From NCBI GenBank assembly GCA_938005745.1, contig CALLMM010000037.1, forward strand, positions 1 to 64,000: DNA of 64,000 bases, written 5' to 3'. Position 1 is the stretch's first letter; each line of letters opens with the position of its first letter. The position numbers and the translations under genes are program-made. This document shows, piece by piece, positions 20,058-28,613 of the stretch. The DNA is from an uncultured Chthonomonadales bacterium. Its GTDB lineage: Bacteria; Armatimonadota; Chthonomonadetes; Chthonomonadales; CAJBBX01. The notes beneath the pieces are model-generated. The model did no database searches. It saw nothing but the letters and a program-made list of their open reading frames with translations, and had not been told where the DNA came from.

Positions 20058-20948
20058 TTACCTGTCCTCCGCCCGCTCCCATCCCGCTTGCCACTCCTTC
20101 TCCGCCTGTTGCAGCGAAACTCCGAACGACTCGCGGAAGGCGCGCTCCATTCCCTGCCCGGCGCGCAGGTTCCTCAGGAGCGCGCGCAGACTCCCCGTGC
20201 CGTATCGCTGCAGCAGCGACCCGACGAAGTCTCCGGCGGCGGCGTAGGCGCATGCTGCCAGCGCGCTGTCCAGTTCCGTCTCATAGCTCTCGAACAGACC
20301 GGACAACTGGTTCAGGGAGAACGACTGCCTTCGCCGCGCCTTGCGAAAACGTCTCCGCTCCCCATCCGAGACGCCTCCCTCCATAGTTACCGCCACTCCC
20401 TCATCCAGCCAGCGCGGGACCTCTTCCCCTCCCAACTGGTGCACGGCGGCGTGGGCAATCTCATGCCGGGCGGCGTGACGCAGGTTCGAGACGGGATAGA
20501 CAGCGGAGGGCGGCAGGCAGACCTTGTGCCAGGGCAGACGCGCAGCATAGTATCCGTAGCGCGCATGCATAAACGCGATCAGCTCCTCCTGCCCGAAGAA
20601 GGTGACCAGAACCGGCTTCCCCCAGCGCACCTGCAGAGCGTCCGTTACCGTCTGGAACGCCGTCAGAGTCGTCTCTGCCAGACGCGCATAGTAGCCCTGC
20701 CAGCGGATCGGGTTCGCCTCGATCCAGAGGTACTCCTCGACGCGGCGCAGAAGGCTCTCCTGTCGGGTGAACTGCTCCGCTTCAATCGTGTGTTGAAAGT
20801 CGTAGAGGTCTCCCGCAGGAATGCCTAGGGCAAGGGCGTTCTGCATGGCGGCTGCTGCCAGTTCCAGCCGATCCTCGCGCCAGTACCGGTTCGCCATGGC
20901 GACGTGAAGCTGCCAGTTCCCCAGCGGCTGTGAACAGCGCGAGCGCAC
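20058..20948 (-). CDS. Gluzincin-type metallopeptidase (peptidase_MA-like)
   Basis: A 296-residue protein with the zinc motif RHEIAHAAVH (HEIAH 162-166) and a downstream Glu in PRWLDEG (about 183), the gluzincin arrangement of MA-clan peptidases. An N-terminal helical part (about 15-60) looks like a TPR. The C-terminal part (ALRNLRAGQGMERAFRESFGVSLQQAEKEWQ) is the tail common in this family. No signal peptide. GTG start, seven bases after the upstream gene's stop. Substrate unknown. Confidence 0.78.
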   Translation of the reverse strand: MRSRCSQPLGNWQLHVAMANRYWREDRLELAAAAMQNALALGIPAGDLYDFQHTIEAEQFTRQESLLRRVEEYLWIEANPIRWQGYYARLAETTLTAFQTVTDALQVRWGKPVLVTFFGQEELIAFMHARYGYYAARLPWHKVCLPPSAVYPVSNLRHAARHEIAHAAVHQLGGEEVPRWLDEGVAVTMEGGVSDGERRRFRKARRRQSFSLNQLSGLFESYETELDSALAACAYAAAGDFVGSLLQRYGTGSLRALLRNLRAGQGMERAFRESFGVSLQQAEKEWQAGWERAEDR

Positions 20949-20955
20949 GTCGTCT

Positions 20956-23900
20956 CTACCTTCCCTCAGGAATCCGATACCCGAAACGATACCCTGCGAC
21001 CGTGTTGTCGGTGGTGAGAATCACGTAGTCGGCGCGGATATCCTGTCCGGGACGCGGTCGAAGGGTCAGGGCGTGAATGCCCTGCGTCAGGGTAACGGTT
21101 CCGGCGTAGAGCGTTCCTCCTCCCGCCGACGCCGCCGGCGACAAGCCCCCGGAGCCGGGAGAGAGCGGCTTTCCGTTCAGCAGTATCTCCGCCTGCGCCG
21201 CCTCGTTGCGCCGGGTCGCGCGATAGAAGACGCGATAGACGCCGGGCGTATCGCACTGGAACCGCGTGGAGATCGCGCCGTTGACCGGGATCAGTACATG
21301 AGTCGCCCCGCGTCCCGGGCTGAATGCGCCTCCCGACTCCGGTTTCAAGGCTCCCAATCGCGTAAACGACTCGCACTGAAGCAGCACATCCTGCGGCGGG
21401 GCATCGAGGAAGATCGGGGTGATAGTGTCGGGTTCCAGGGAGAGATTGTAGGTGTTTCTGCTCTCCGACCGCCCGCCGGTCAGCGACGCCGGCAGAACGA
21501 TCGTTCGGGCGACAGTAGTCTTGTTCGGATTATAGTAGAGAATCTTGTCTGTGAAGAGGGTTGCATAGACCCCGTCCCATGCGTTATCTACGGCGACGGC
21601 GTCGCGCTTGGTACTGTCCAGATCAGAAAGGTGATAGGTCAGGTAGCGCACGACCTCATAGTAACCGGCTAACTGTGTGCGGCGCGCCGGGAAAAAGACC
21701 GTCCACCCCTTGCCGTGGCGCTTCGCCCATTCGGTTCGCAGGCGGTTCAGGTCAATGGTCGTCTCGAAGCGTCCGGGAGGCAGTCCCGGCTCGCCGGCGC
21801 CGGGGTCTTCCAGACGCGGAGAGGCGGTCTCCACCGCGTTCAACTGGATATAGGCGACATAGACGCCCAGCGGACGTTTATCACTGCTGCCGGAGATCGT
21901 CTTTTCCGGGATAAAGGTTTCACTGCGCAGGGTCAGGGTCGCCACCTCGCGCCCCGCCATCACCGAAGCGGGAAGCGGGAACCGATAGGTGTGCTCCCCC
22001 GTCTCCGTAATCTCTCCCACCTTCTGACCGTTCACCAGCACCTCGCGCCGGTTCTGAACCGCCTGCGGGGGAACGGAGGCGCGCAGCAGCAGATCATAGC
22101 TTCTCGCGCCCGGCCGCACGGGCAGGCGCGCTTCGGCGGAGGCTCCCGTCCATCGTCGCGCAACTCCCCCGCTGACGTCCGGCTCGTACCAGTCTCCCAG
22201 CAGAAAGTTCATCGCTCCCGCTTCTCCCACATTGATTCGGTACCGGAGCGGCACGCCCTCTCTGCCGGAGGGGAGGAAACGCAGCTGCGCGGAGGCGGGA
22301 GCGAGGTCTACGGCATAGCCGAGCATCTCGTTAAACCAGGCGCGATCCCCCTCCACCGTCTCGATCTTACCGAAGTCGTAGGCGACCAGCGTTCCGCCGG
22401 ACTGCACCCAGTCTCTGATCCGGGAGAGCGTCTGCCCCTCCATGATGGCGCCCTCCCACATCACCAGCAGGCGATACCCTCCCTTCTCCAGCGCGCCCTC
22501 CTGCACCATCCGCTCATCCACGATATCGTAGTTCAACACATCGCGCAGATCGGCGCAGCCCTTCAGGAAGGTCAGCGGATAGCCGATATCGGCGCGCAGC
22601 AGGTGACTGGTGGAGGGAAAGAGCATCGCCACGTCCACCACCGGTCTCTCCACACGCATGAACCGTCCATACCGATAGTAGACCGGCAGCGTATCGCGCA
22701 CATTGACCGACCAGTCGAAATAGCCTTTCGATCCCAGCGAAACGGCGGCGAAGATCCGCGCCACCTGCTGTTCCGCGTTGATCCGCGAAGGCGGCTCCGT
22801 CCAGAAGGGCACGCCGTAGAACCTGCAGGCGCTGGCGATTCTTCCCAGCATGGACGCCTGATTCTGCGCGAAGGGCTTGAAACCGCCGTGTGTGGAGCGA
22901 ACCTCCACGCCGTGCCGCGCTGCGATCTTCGGCAGCAGACTGTTATCGTTTCCGCCCCGGGGATTCTCATCCGCAAAGCCCAGCGGCAGCATCAGGAGCG
23001 TATCGGGGAAGCTGCGCCGCGCCACGCGGCTGACCGCATCGGTCATGGCGCCGACCGCATTGTAGTACCATCCCACAAAATCGAGCCAGTATCGGCGCGA
23101 TCCCTCCGTCGGGCTGGCGGGGTAGGTGATCTCCTCCTCCGTCCTGAACCTCGTCTTCCAGACGCCGTTGAGGGTCTCCAGATCGCCGTAGCGGCTGAGC
23201 ATTGTCCGGCGGAAAGCAGTGCGCGCCAGCGGGTCGGCGCACCACCAGCCCAGATGATTGTGCGTATTGCCGAAGCGCGCCTGCCACTGTTCGCGCAGAT
23301 CCGGCAGAGTAACCCGCGCTCCCATCAACAGCCCGGCTTCTCCAAAGTCGCCGTGAATCCCCAGATAGAAGGCGGAGACCCCGGGAGAGGAGGCTGCCCC
23401 CGATCCGGTCGGCAGCAGGCGCTTCGCCATCTCGGCGTAGCCGCGAGATACGGTGAGATTGAACTTCGGCTCCCACGGAGAGAAGGCTTCCACCGGCTGA
23501 TTATGTTCCAGGCACTGAATGCGCGTGTAGGGAACCTGCTGGCTGTACCACTTCGGCGGGAAGGCGAAATGCGGGAAGTAGCACCAGTCCAGCCCCATGC
23601 CGCGCAGATTCCGCATATCCTGTTCCGCCTGCGAGAAGTCCCAGACGCCCGGCTGCGTCTCATCGCTGGTCAGATGGTCGCTGTCGGACTGAAACAGCGT
23701 AAATCCCGCGGAAGCCGCCAGCAGCATATCCGCCGGAGACGCTACGCTGGAGGTGAGGATCATCCGCTCACCCGGCTTACGGGGTCGCGTATAGGGATTT
23801 TCCCCGGGCTTCCCTCCGGCGCGAATGTCCCAGATACGCACAATGCGGGAGTAGTCCAGTCCCGCGGAGGCATCCGGGCGCGGAGCAGCAGGAGGCGTCG

Positions 23901-24561
23901 GAGTCTGCGCAGCAGGAGGCGCGGAGACGGGAGGCTTCGGCGTCTCCGTGAGCGGCAGACCGGCAATCAGGTCGCCCTGCCGGATCGTGCGCGCCCTCAG
24001 CCAGCCCTGTTCGCGGAAAGTCGGCGACTGCCAGTCCTCCTGCACCTGCCGGGAGGTGAGCACGGCTCCGTCCGAGATCAGGTTGATCTGTCTGCCGTCC
24101 GGAAAGCGTATATCCAGCGCAAACTGCATCCCGACACGCTGCGGCGCATTGCGGCACTCCACCGCCAGCGCGTTGCTCCCGCGACGCAGCAGACGGGTTA
24201 CATCCACCGTCTGCGTGCCCGAGACATTGGTCACCGTCAGCACAGAGGAGCCGTTGACATAGGCGGTGAACGGCGTTCGAGAAGCGATCTGCAGCGAAGC
24301 CTGCGCGGGCGCGGCAGAGAGACGAAACGGCTGCCGGAAATAGATCACCTCCGCGCGCGCATCTCCCGGAGGCGCCCATATCCAGAAGGCGGCGCGACGG
24401 CTGGAAGGCGCGGTCTGAGAGGCGGGCTGTGAACGCGCCTCCTGTGCCAGAGCCTTTCTCGTCCCCGCGAATGTGAGCGGAAAGAGAACGGACATCCGCA
24501 TGGAGATCGAAAGAGAGAGGAAAAGAGCGGTACCAGCCGTGAGCCGTAAGCGCCGGGACAT
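20956..24561 (-). CDS. Large secreted GH42-like glycoside hydrolase
   Basis: A 1201-residue exported protein. A signal peptide (about 1-37) precedes a jelly-roll domain (about 55-180, FWIWAPPGDARAEVIYFRQPF) like those of bacterial rhamnosidases. A Pro/Ala linker leads to a TIM-barrel of beta-galactosidase GH42 type (about 260-640), with candidate acid/base Glu in GIHGDFGEAGL (near 404) and nucleophile Glu in PFWTEPPS (near 587). A GATase-like trimerisation domain (AMLFPSTSHLL, LLVMWEGAIM) and beta-rich carbohydrate-binding-like C-terminal domains follow. ATG at 24561 with GGAGG upstream; a longer in-frame extension lacks a ribosome site and precedes the promoter. Exact substrate unknown. Confidence 0.72.
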   Translation of the reverse strand: MSRRLRLTAGTALFLSLSISMRMSVLFPLTFAGTRKALAQEARSQPASQTAPSSRRAAFWIWAPPGDARAEVIYFRQPFRLSAAPAQASLQIASRTPFTAYVNGSSVLTVTNVSGTQTVDVTRLLRRGSNALAVECRNAPQRVGMQFALDIRFPDGRQINLISDGAVLTSRQVQEDWQSPTFREQGWLRARTIRQGDLIAGLPLTETPKPPVSAPPAAQTPTPPAAPRPDASAGLDYSRIVRIWDIRAGGKPGENPYTRPRKPGERMILTSSVASPADMLLAASAGFTLFQSDSDHLTSDETQPGVWDFSQAEQDMRNLRGMGLDWCYFPHFAFPPKWYSQQVPYTRIQCLEHNQPVEAFSPWEPKFNLTVSRGYAEMAKRLLPTGSGAASSPGVSAFYLGIHGDFGEAGLLMGARVTLPDLREQWQARFGNTHNHLGWWCADPLARTAFRRTMLSRYGDLETLNGVWKTRFRTEEEITYPASPTEGSRRYWLDFVGWYYNAVGAMTDAVSRVARRSFPDTLLMLPLGFADENPRGGNDNSLLPKIAARHGVEVRSTHGGFKPFAQNQASMLGRIASACRFYGVPFWTEPPSRINAEQQVARIFAAVSLGSKGYFDWSVNVRDTLPVYYRYGRFMRVERPVVDVAMLFPSTSHLLRADIGYPLTFLKGCADLRDVLNYDIVDERMVQEGALEKGGYRLLVMWEGAIMEGQTLSRIRDWVQSGGTLVAYDFGKIETVEGDRAWFNEMLGYAVDLAPASAQLRFLPSGREGVPLRYRINVGEAGAMNFLLGDWYEPDVSGGVARRWTGASAEARLPVRPGARSYDLLLRASVPPQAVQNRREVLVNGQKVGEITETGEHTYRFPLPASVMAGREVATLTLRSETFIPEKTISGSSDKRPLGVYVAYIQLNAVETASPRLEDPGAGEPGLPPGRFETTIDLNRLRTEWAKRHGKGWTVFFPARRTQLAGYYEVVRYLTYHLSDLDSTKRDAVAVDNAWDGVYATLFTDKILYYNPNKTTVARTIVLPASLTGGRSESRNTYNLSLEPDTITPIFLDAPPQDVLLQCESFTRLGALKPESGGAFSPGRGATHVLIPVNGAISTRFQCDTPGVYRVFYRATRRNEAAQAEILLNGKPLSPGSGGLSPAASAGGGTLYAGTVTLTQGIHALTLRPRPGQDIRADYVILTTDNTVAGYRFGYRIPEGR

Positions 24562-24606
24562 GGAGCGCGACACCTCCGATGTGTCTTGAGATTCGCAATT
24601 AGAGGG

Positions 24607-24635
24607 AATATAGCACACTTCCCCGTTGAAGTCAA
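24607..24635 (-). promoter_or_regulatory. Sigma-70-type promoter of the glycosidase operon
   Basis: On the minus strand TTGACT (24635-24630), a 17-bp spacer and TATATT (24612-24607), about 45 bases before the ATG at 24561. This also supports that start over a more upstream one. Confidence 0.75.
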
Positions 24636-24688
24636 AAGGTTTTCCGCAGGCGGGGCGCGCTGTCTGCGCGCTCCCTCTGTCTGTACGG

Positions 24689-24717
24689 TTGACGATATTT
24701 CTGCCAGAAGGTACTAT
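24689..24717 (+). promoter_or_regulatory. Sigma-70-type promoter of pyrK
   Basis: TTGACG (24689-24694), a 17-bp spacer and TACTAT (24712-24717). It starts a rightward transcript about 45 bases before pyrK, divergent from the glycosidase promoter. Confidence 0.7.
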
Positions 24718-24770
24718 ATCTACACCTGGAGCCTGCAGACTCCGGTAACCTACCACCGCTGAGATACGGA

Positions 24771-25583
24771 ATGCGTTATCAACTGGATGTCCCGATCCTG
24801 GCTCATGAGAGGATTGCCGACTGCGAATATGAGATGACCCTCCTCTCGCCGGAGATCGCCAACTGCGCCCGCCCCGGTCAGTTCCTTCAGATTCTGTACG
24901 ACATGACCTACAACCCGTTCACCCGGCGACCGTTCAGCGTCTATCGCGTCGATCGGGAGAAGGGAACCTTCAGTATCGTCTATCTGGCGCGAGGCGTCTT
25001 CACGCAGGGACTGCGTAATAAGCAGGTCGGGCAGAACCTCTCCGTGGTCGGACCACTGGGCAACTGGTTCACGCCGCCCGACTCGCCTGACGTCACGCTG
25101 ATTCTCGTGGGCGGAGGGGTCGGCGCACCGCCGATCTACTTCTTCGCCAGCGAGCTTTCGGCGGAGGGTCGCGCAGACCGCACGGTGGTGGTCATCAACG
25201 GCGCGCGCTCCGAAAGCCTGCTGGTGGGCGTTCGGGAGTTTTCGGAACTGGATATCGAGATGCACTTCGTCACGGATGACGGCTCTTTTGGCGCGCGCGG
25301 CGTGGTGACCGATGTGCTTCTGGAGCGGCTGGAGAGACAGGACGGACCGGTTCAGGTCTACGCCTGCGGACCGACGGGGATGCTGCGCGCTGTTGGCAAC
25401 CTCTGTATTGAGCGGGATGTCCCCTGTCAGGTCAGCGTGGAGACGCCGATGCCCTGCGGACTGGGCGTCTGCATGGGCTGCGTGGTCAAAATCAAGGATG
25501 CAGCCAGTCCCGACGGATTCACCTACCAGCGATCCTGCTACGAGGGTCCGGTATTTCGCGCCGATGAGATCCTCTGGGAATGA
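24771..25583 (+). CDS. pyrK: Dihydroorotate dehydrogenase electron transfer subunit PyrK
   Basis: A 270-residue FAD/[2Fe-2S] subunit that passes electrons from PyrD to NAD in pyrimidine synthesis. A ferredoxin-reductase-like FAD domain has NPFTRRPFSVYRV. The nucleotide domain has VGGGVGAPPIYFFA and VYACGPTGML. The C-terminal cluster ligands are in PMPCGLGVCMGCVVK and the last Cys in QRSCYEGPVF. It overlaps the next gene by four bases. pyrD follows two genes later, supporting the heterotetrameric type 1B enzyme. Confidence 0.93.
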   Translation: MRYQLDVPILAHERIADCEYEMTLLSPEIANCARPGQFLQILYDMTYNPFTRRPFSVYRVDREKGTFSIVYLARGVFTQGLRNKQVGQNLSVVGPLGNWFTPPDSPDVTLILVGGGVGAPPIYFFASELSAEGRADRTVVVINGARSESLLVGVREFSELDIEMHFVTDDGSFGARGVVTDVLLERLERQDGPVQVYACGPTGMLRAVGNLCIERDVPCQVSVETPMPCGLGVCMGCVVKIKDAASPDGFTYQRSCYEGPVFRADEILWE

Positions 25584-26509
25584 GCGAGACACGCATGATG
25601 CCGTCGAACACATCCCCCGCAGTACGCGCCGCCGTCGTCCAGATGGATATCGCCCTGGGCGAGAACGCCGAGAACCTGCGCCGGATTCTCCAGCGCGTGG
25701 AGGAGGCGTCAGAACAGGGCGCAGACCTGATCGTCTTTCCCGAATGCGCCCTGTCGGGCTACTGCTTCGGCAGTCTGCAGGAGGCGAAGCCCTTTTCGGA
25801 GGTTCCCGGTCTGAGCGAGAACCTGAAGATTTTCGCCGATGCCTGCGTGACGCGGAAGATGACCGGCGTCCTCGGTTTTCTGGAGTACGATCCGCACGCC
25901 GAAGTCTGCCATAACAGCGCGCTGTGCGTCTCGCCTGCGGCGGAGACCGGAGTCATCGGGGACATCTACCGCAAAACGCATCTGCCTACGCTGGGCGTGG
26001 ATCGCTATGTTACGCCCGGCAGACGCTTTGTGCAGCACCTATCGCCCTGCGGCGTCCTCGCGCCGCTGATCTGTTACGATCTGCGGTTTCCTGAAGCGGC
26101 GCGCGCAGTCGCCCTGCAGGGCGCGGAGGCGCTCGTTCTCCCGACGAACTGGCCCGAAGGCGCGGAAAGCTCGCCCGACTTTCTGACCCGCGCCCGCGCC
26201 TGGGAGAACCGGTACTATGTCCTCGCCTCCAATCGGGTCGGCGTGGAGCGCGGACGCCGGTTCATCGGGCGCAGCCAGATCGTTGCGCCGACAGGAGAGA
26301 TCCTCGCAGAGGCAGGCTCGGACGAGGAGACGATCCTCTATGCCGATCTGGATATGCGCCTCTCGCGCAGCAAACGGATCATCAACGAACCGGGCGAGTG
26401 GGAACTGGATGTGCTGGGAGATCGAAATCCCGCCATCTACTCCGCCCTGACCGACCAGAACATTCAGAAACGATGGACGCCCGCGCCGCCAAACAGGAGC
26501 CTGCCATGA
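25580..26509 (+). CDS. Carbon-nitrogen hydrolase (nitrilase superfamily)
   Basis: A 309-residue amidase-like enzyme with the full Glu-Lys-Cys triad: E55 in FPECALSGY, K132 in YRKTHLP and C165 in ICYDLRFPE. The family hydrolyses or condenses amide and nitrile bonds. The specific substrate, for example N-carbamoyl or omega-amide compounds, cannot be read from the sequence. Overlap with both pyrK and pyrD (ATGA at each end) ties it to the pyrimidine operon, so a ureido-type pyrimidine-related substrate is a reasonable guess only. Confidence 0.88.
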   Translation: MSETRMMPSNTSPAVRAAVVQMDIALGENAENLRRILQRVEEASEQGADLIVFPECALSGYCFGSLQEAKPFSEVPGLSENLKIFADACVTRKMTGVLGFLEYDPHAEVCHNSALCVSPAAETGVIGDIYRKTHLPTLGVDRYVTPGRRFVQHLSPCGVLAPLICYDLRFPEAARAVALQGAEALVLPTNWPEGAESSPDFLTRARAWENRYYVLASNRVGVERGRRFIGRSQIVAPTGEILAEAGSDEETILYADLDMRLSRSKRIINEPGEWELDVLGDRNPAIYSALTDQNIQKRWTPAPPNRSLP

Positions 26510-27429
26510 CTGCAACGACCCGCCCTGACCTCAGCGTTACGCTCGGACCGCTGAAACTGAAAAACCCCGTCATGACGGCGTCGGGAACCTTCGGCTTCGG
26601 CAGCGAGTGGGCGGACTTCTTCGACCTGAGCCGGCTGGGCGCGATCATGGTGAAGGCGGTTACCGTGCATCCCCGGCAGGGCAATCCCATGCCCCGGATG
26701 ATCGAGACGGCGGCGGGCATGCTCAACTCCATCGGGCTTCAGAATCCGGGACTGGACGCCTTTATCGCCGAAAAGATGCCCTACCTGCGCCAGTTCGACT
26801 GTCCGGTGATCGTCAATATCGCCGCCGACAACGTCGGAGACTTCAACACGCTGGCGGAACGGCTCGATACGGTTCCCGGCGTCTCCGCGCTGGAGGTCAA
26901 CATCTCCTGCCCGAACCAGGCGTGCGGAGGCATTGAGTTTGGCGTGGACCCGGAGCTGACCCGTCAGGTAATCTCCTCCGTCCGCGCCCGCACCCGCCTG
27001 CCCCTGATCGCCAAGCTCTCCCCCAACGTAACCGACATCACCGTGATCGCCAGAGCGGCGGCGGACGGCGGCGCAGACATTCTCTCACTGGTTAACACCT
27101 TCGTTGGGACGGCGATAGACATCAAGCGGCGGAAGTTTCGGATCGCCAATCGGATCGGCGGGCTGAGCGGTCCCTGCATCAAGCCTCTTGCGCTCTACAT
27201 GGTTTGGCGCGTCGCCAATGCGGTCTCCCTGCCGATTATCGGCATGGGGGGCATCGTCAATGCCAGCGACGCGCTGGAGTTTATGCTGGCAGGAGCGTCG
27301 GCGGTCGCCACCGGCACGATCAACTTCGTCAACCCGATGGCTCCCGTCGAGATCGTGGAGGGCATCGAACAGTACCTGCAGTCGCAGGGTATCGCCTCCC
27401 TGTCGGAGATCGTCGGCACGGTGCGATAG
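26506..27429 (+). CDS. pyrD: Dihydroorotate dehydrogenase, catalytic subunit PyrD
   Basis: A 307-residue FMN TIM-barrel enzyme oxidising dihydroorotate to orotate. ASGTFGFGSEW, VNISCPNQACGG with the class-1 catalytic Cys, AKLSPNVTDI, NTFVGTAIDIKRRKFRIANRIGGLSGPCIKP and GMGGIVNASDALEFMLAGASAVATGT are typical of the NAD-linked type 1B. The ATG at 26506, after AGGAG and overlapping the upstream stop, is chosen over in-frame starts further upstream inside the amidase gene. It works with PyrK. Confidence 0.95.
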   Translation: MTATTRPDLSVTLGPLKLKNPVMTASGTFGFGSEWADFFDLSRLGAIMVKAVTVHPRQGNPMPRMIETAAGMLNSIGLQNPGLDAFIAEKMPYLRQFDCPVIVNIAADNVGDFNTLAERLDTVPGVSALEVNISCPNQACGGIEFGVDPELTRQVISSVRARTRLPLIAKLSPNVTDITVIARAAADGGADILSLVNTFVGTAIDIKRRKFRIANRIGGLSGPCIKPLALYMVWRVANAVSLPIIGMGGIVNASDALEFMLAGASAVATGTINFVNPMAPVEIVEGIEQYLQSQGIASLSEIVGTVR

Positions 27430-27500
27430 CCCCCGCTTGAAGCGTCCGGCTCGCGGGCAGGTTCACTCTTGCTGGGCGCGCCTGTCCTTCCGGAAACACC

Positions 27501-28346
27501 TTGATCTATCTCTGCCTGCGCATCCTGTTCAACACCAGCTTCTCCCAACTGCTCAAATGGGCACAGGTTCGGGACGGGCAGATGCTTCCGGCAGCGCTGG
27601 TTAACTACGTGGTCGCCTCCCTGCTGACCGCGCCCGCCTGGGCGTTGTGGGGCAACGCCCTTCCCCAGCCGGTCGCTGTATGGCTCGGAGCGCTGACCGG
27701 GCTGTGTTATGCCGTCTCGCTGCTGGGACTGGAGTCGGCAATCCGCCTCAGCGGAGTCAGCCTCGCGGTGGCGGTGCTGCAACTGTCGGTGATGGTTCCG
27801 ACCCTCTTCTCCATGATCGCCTTCCGGGAGATACCCGATCTTTTCCAATCGCTGGGGATCGCGCTGGGGTTGATCGCGCTCCCCCTCCTCTCGCAGAGCC
27901 GCGCCGTCCGCAACGGCGAAGCGGCTCCCGCCGGGAAAATCGTCCTGGTCATGCTTAACCTGTTTCTGGTGACCGGACTGTCGGGCGTGGCGATGAAGCT
28001 GGCGCAGGCTTACGCCCTCCCGAGCGATCGCTACGCCTACGCTTTTCTGGTCTTCTCGGTATCGGTCCTGGTGATCGCGGCGGCGGTCGGGATTCGCCGA
28101 CCGCCCTGGGGCAGAAGCGCGCTGCCAATCGGCAGCCTGGTGGGGATCGCTAACGCGGTTCAACTGGAGTGCACGCTGCGCGCGCTCGCCGCTCTCCCGG
28201 CGGTGATCGTCTTTCCCGCCAGCACCGCGCTGACCGTCGCGCTGAATACCCTGCTGTCGGTCCGGCTCTGGGGGGAGCAGCTGGATATGCGCGCCCGATG
28301 GGGCATCGTCGTGGCGCTGGCGGCGGCGGTTCTGATGAACCTGTAA
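27501..28346 (+). CDS. DMT-superfamily (EamA-like) membrane transporter
   Basis: A 281-residue protein with about nine to ten hydrophobic helices arranged as two similar halves, as in drug/metabolite transporters. The first half ends around LLSQSRAVRNG and the second near AAAVLMNL. A possible TTG start at 27501 has no strong ribosome site, so the exact start is uncertain. Substrate unknown. It follows pyrD by 71 bases and is followed by repeats. Confidence 0.75.
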   Translation: MIYLCLRILFNTSFSQLLKWAQVRDGQMLPAALVNYVVASLLTAPAWALWGNALPQPVAVWLGALTGLCYAVSLLGLESAIRLSGVSLAVAVLQLSVMVPTLFSMIAFREIPDLFQSLGIALGLIALPLLSQSRAVRNGEAAPAGKIVLVMLNLFLVTGLSGVAMKLAQAYALPSDRYAYAFLVFSVSVLVIAAAVGIRRPPWGRSALPIGSLVGIANAVQLECTLRALAALPAVIVFPASTALTVALNTLLSVRLWGEQLDMRARWGIVVALAAAVLMNL

Positions 28347-28353
28347 CGCGGGG

Positions 28354-28480
28354 GTGAGATTGCTTCGGTCGCTGCGCTCCCTCGCAATGACAGAGCGGGA
28401 CGTTCGACCGTTCTATAATAGATGAGTGCCCCGCCCCCACACTGTCATGGCGAGCGTCAGCGAAGCAATCTTCCGCCCTG
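28354..28480. repeat. Head-to-head pair of the dispersed repeat
   Basis: The forward copy (28354-28392) has GTGAGATTGCTTCGGTCG to CGCAATGACAG. The inverted copy (28442-28473) has TGTCATGGCGAGCG to GAAGCAATCTT. Together they can fold into one long stem. CGGGACGTTC (28396-28405) follows the forward copy, as it does the array at the left window edge. The rest of the 267-bp gap holds nothing recognised. Confidence 0.85.
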
Positions 28481-28613
28481 CACAGGCGCGCATTTTGCTG
28501 CATGCGTAACATCCGACGACCAGACGGCGCGGAATGTCCCGTATCCAGTGAACCTTTTCCATGCGGCAGGGAACCAAAGGTTCAGAAAACAGAACATCCT
28601 GGAGGCGAAACCG

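Noticed and set aside
21715..24432. 905-codon frame on the plus strand opposite the glycosidase
   Set aside because: Antisense shadow; no motif, and the glycosidase has domains, promoter and ribosome site.
24562..24756. 65-codon upstream extension of the glycosidase
   Set aside because: It would read through the sigma-70 promoter and lacks a ribosome site; the ATG at 24561 begins a signal peptide.
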